A stretch of DNA of 64,000 nt, taken from the NCBI RefSeq assembly GCF_900086705.1, contig NZ_LT575483.1, forward strand, positions 941,709 to 1,005,708, read 5' to 3'. Made by a program: the position numbers and the translations under genes. Below the pieces are notes generated by a model. It was not told where the DNA came from, searched no databases, and was given only the letters and a program-made list of their open reading frames with translations. Source of the stretch: Massilibacillus massiliensis (GTDB taxonomy: Bacteria > Bacillota > Negativicutes > FLKF01). Shown in pieces: positions 63,621 to 64,000 of this stretch; within the stretch, counting starts at the first letter, position 1; every line of letters starts with the position of its first letter.

Positions 63621-64000
63621 TCATATTTGAAACGATTTGCGGACTTCACTGGGCGTAACCTGATAAACTTTTTTAAATGCGGCACTAAACTTACTGGCAC
63701 TCTCATATCCCACGACTGCGGCAATATTACTTATACTCATTTCGTCATGAGACAATAAACGTAAGGCATACTGCAACTTCCCCTGCCGAATATAGTCAGC
63801 AATTGTAATTCCGTACCACTGCCTAAAATAGCGACGCAATCTGCTTTCTCCCATGCCGGCAACTACCGTCAACTGTTCTAACGTAGGCGGCCTCAAAATA
63901 TCCTCGTCCAATACGTTTTTAACCCGCCAGATATATTTTCGGTTTTGATAGGTCATGTGACTTTGATTACGACTTCTTTCCAAATAGGTTTTCCAATAGG
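63621..64000 (-). CDS. AraC-family regulator, C-terminal part (runs off the right edge)
   Basis: The visible 126 codons cover the AraC double HTH and align closely with the end of the previous gene (RSRNQSHMTYQNRKYIW against KSHNQKHLTYQNKKYIW). The frame stays open to the edge (YWKTYLERS), so a TTG at 63983 is not the start. Confidence 0.88.
   Translation of the reverse strand, partial: YWKTYLERSRNQSHMTYQNRKYIWRVKNVLDEDILRPPTLEQLTVVAGMGESRLRRYFRQWYGITIADYIRQGKLQYALRLLSHDEMSISNIAAVVGYESASKFSAAFKKVYQVTPSEVRKSFQI

Overview
The window is a 64 kb chromosomal piece of an AT-rich anaerobic Firmicute. Strong AGGAGG-type ribosome binding sites, PRD/PTS, ROK, HxlR and RpiR regulators, a YhfS/YhfT/BioY-like biotin operon, sigma-54 control and hemerythrin/DUF438 stress genes together suggest a Negativicutes (Sporomusaceae-like) genome. 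That assignment is inference. No rRNA, tRNA or CRISPR array was recognised.

Layout: 1-5.2 kb holds a partial HD hydrolase, a GPH sugar symporter with a ROK repressor, and HxlR divergent from DoxX and nitroreductase genes. 5.3-12 kb holds uppP and a PTS operon (PRD regulator, EIIA, EIIB, EIIC, two class II aldolases). 12-18.4 kb holds an OPT transporter, and an M20 peptidase with a DcuC-type carrier next to an RpiR regulator. 18.6-23.2 kb holds a VOC protein, a secreted 5'-nucleotidase, a membrane MutS-like ATPase and a RAYT transposase bounded by inverted repeats. 23.2-26.3 kb is a nitric-oxide/oxygen-stress group (YgbA, hemerythrin, cupin, DUF438, DUF1858). Its main operon has a well-spaced CRP/FNR-type class II promoter.

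26.3-31 kb holds LysR/gltS and an M48 protease lying between two identical 43-bp terminator hairpins. 30.5-34.2 kb is an acyl-CoA-type operon (MaoC-like, BioY, thiolase, AMP ligase) under a BirA-like operator. 34.4-37.7 kb is a MetQ / N-acylamino-acid racemase-like / M20 peptidase group that fits D-amino-acid salvage. 37.9-45 kb holds an anion carrier, a hairpin-rich block with a probable stand-alone small RNA, a redoxin, YjdM, LUD, LysR, YdcZ and LOG genes. An unannotated 42-residue ORF lies at 45.1 kb. 45.4-51.5 kb holds tag, a nucleotidase, a diguanylate cyclase, a PDZ-like secreted protein and fumC. 52-61 kb is a visibly GC-richer glucarate island: two gudD paralogues, gudP, garR, a DapA-family aldolase or dehydratase and a decayed garD. 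A divergent PrpR-type sigma-54 activator sits beside it, with a sigma-54 promoter and a likely enhancer site. 61.2-64 kb holds Lrp, a CMD-family protein, a MITE with target duplication, and two AraC paralogues.

The least explained items are the small RNA at 39.95 kb, a pair of related structured elements at 26.2 and 41.6 kb, the small ORF at 45.1 kb, the MITE, and the biotin-controlled acyl-CoA operon.
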